Shown: piece after piece, positions 6,636 to 6,857 of the stretch
How the letters are laid out: each line of letters begins with the position of its first letter
How positions within the stretch are numbered: position 1 is the first letter of the stretch
Made by a program: the position numbers and the translations under genes
The notes under the pieces: model-generated
The model's input: the letters and a program-made list of their open reading frames with translations, nothing else
What the model was told of the DNA's origin: nothing
The model's database searches: none
NCBI GenBank assembly: GCA_947177695.1
Contig: CAMWVO010000098.1
Location: 1 to 6,857 of the forward strand
DNA length: 6,857 nt
Source of the DNA: an uncultured Clostridia bacterium
GTDB lineage: Bacteria; Bacillota; Clostridia; Oscillospirales; Ruminococcaceae
Reading direction: 5' to 3'

Positions 6636-6642
6636 TGTAACC

Positions 6643-6706
6643 CTGCAAACGCACAGACGACCGCACACAAAATTTATTTATGTGCGGCATTGCTGCGCAC
6701 TTGCAG
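6643..6706 (-). other. Two-tier hairpin just after the SHOCT gene
   Basis: As minus-strand RNA, a 14-bp outer helix (6693-6706 with 6643-6656, including three G-U pairs) and a 7-bp inner helix CCGCACA / TGTGCGG (6681-6687 with 6661-6667) are joined by a 4-by-5 internal loop. The three G-U pairs would be A-C mismatches on the other strand, so the fold belongs to the minus strand. It starts 8 bases after the SHOCT stop codon. No U-run follows, so it is not a standard intrinsic terminator; it may be a 3'-end stabiliser or part of a structured RNA with its neighbour. Confidence 0.6.
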
Positions 6707-6714
6707 CGTACTGA

Positions 6715-6857
6715 TCAATAAAGCAGCTTGAACAGTTTTTTCTTTTCAACGGCAAATTCGCTTTCGGAAATAACGCCGTTGTCAAGCATGGATTTAAGCT
6801 TCTTTACAGCGGTCTCAAATTCCTCAAGGGACATATTTGTAACATTTGCCGTTACCG
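6715..6857 (-). CDS. SHOCT-domain protein, C-terminal end only
   Basis: The last 46 residues plus the stop codon (TGA, 6715-6717) of a gene whose 5' part is beyond the right edge. The tail LEEFETAVKKLKSMLDNGVISESEFAVEKKKLFKLLY fits the SHOCT (short C-terminal) pattern: two short helices around a D-x-G-x-I-(S/T)-x-x-E-(F/Y) turn, here DNGVISESEF, then a Lys/Leu-rich helix. SHOCT is found at the ends of many unrelated bacterial proteins and is thought to aid oligomerisation or binding, so the main domain and function cannot be told from here. It is co-oriented with cheC, separated by 267 bases of structured sequence. Confidence 0.8.
   Translation of the reverse strand, partial: VTANVTNMSLEEFETAVKKLKSMLDNGVISESEFAVEKKKLFKLLY

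Larger units (their letters stand above)
6520..6640 (-). other. Large imperfect hairpin in the cheC upstream region
   Basis: Two nested helices: an outer one of 10 pairs with one bulge (6631-6640 with 6520-6530) and an inner one of 15 pairs (6612-6626 with 6544-6558). In the inner helix the single non-Watson-Crick pair is G-U when read as minus-strand RNA but A-C on the plus strand, favouring a minus-strand RNA. The 53-base interior (6559-6611) has no clear further stem. The 5' arm overlaps the putative cheC promoter, so the full hairpin can form only in RNA made from upstream, or as cruciform DNA. I do not recognise a known riboswitch or Rfam family. Confidence 0.6.

Noticed and set aside
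6480..6731. 83-codon plus-strand open frame over the SHOCT-cheC gap
   Set aside because: No ribosome site, it overlaps the SHOCT stop and the palindromic structures, and the translation has no family resemblance.

Overview
The window (about 50% G+C) looks like chromosome from an anaerobic gut Clostridia member, most likely Oscillospiraceae/Ruminococcus-like. The grounds are the gene content (a choloylglycine-hydrolase-family enzyme, a large multi-domain GH2 glycosidase, an acetyl-type MetA, CheC), strong Shine-Dalgarno sites and sigma-A-like promoters. The genus is an inference. No tRNA, rRNA, CRISPR array, transposase or phage gene is visible.

Layout. (1) Positions 1-443, minus: the N-terminal 147 residues of a bile-salt-hydrolase/penicillin-V-acylase family protein, running off the left edge. 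(2) 444-670: a divergent control region with one well-formed promoter per direction. (3) 671-4045, plus: a 1124-residue GH2 beta-galactosidase-like enzyme without a signal peptide. (4) 4045-4158: a large inverted repeat with about 35-base arms and a GC-rich central hairpin. It begins on the last base of the GH2 stop codon and looks like a dispersed palindromic or MITE-like element. (5) 4188-4819, plus: a promoter placed so that the lipoprotein mRNA should start at or within a few bases of its ATG, then a Thr/Glu/Ser-rich lipoprotein of unknown function. (6) 4865-5794, plus: MetA, with residue 111 = Glu predicting homoserine O-acetyltransferase, ending inside an intrinsic terminator. (7) 5833-6447, minus: CheC, a CheY-P phosphatase with both active-site motifs intact, convergent with metA. 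(8) 6448-6714: a 267-base intergenic region packed with secondary structure that is best paired as minus-strand RNA. It also holds a promoter for cheC, a 13-bp palindrome and a weak U-tailed hairpin. (9) 6715-6857, minus: the C-terminal end of a SHOCT-domain protein.

How the parts relate. The lipoprotein and metA are co-oriented, 45 bases apart, with no terminator or clear promoter between them, so they may share a transcript. The hydrolase and the GH2 enzyme share a divergent promoter region and both suit a host-associated gut life, but are not in one pathway. No complete novel multi-gene system is evident. The least explained parts are non-coding: the 4045-4158 palindrome and the tandem hairpins at 6520-6706 with the structured cheC leader.
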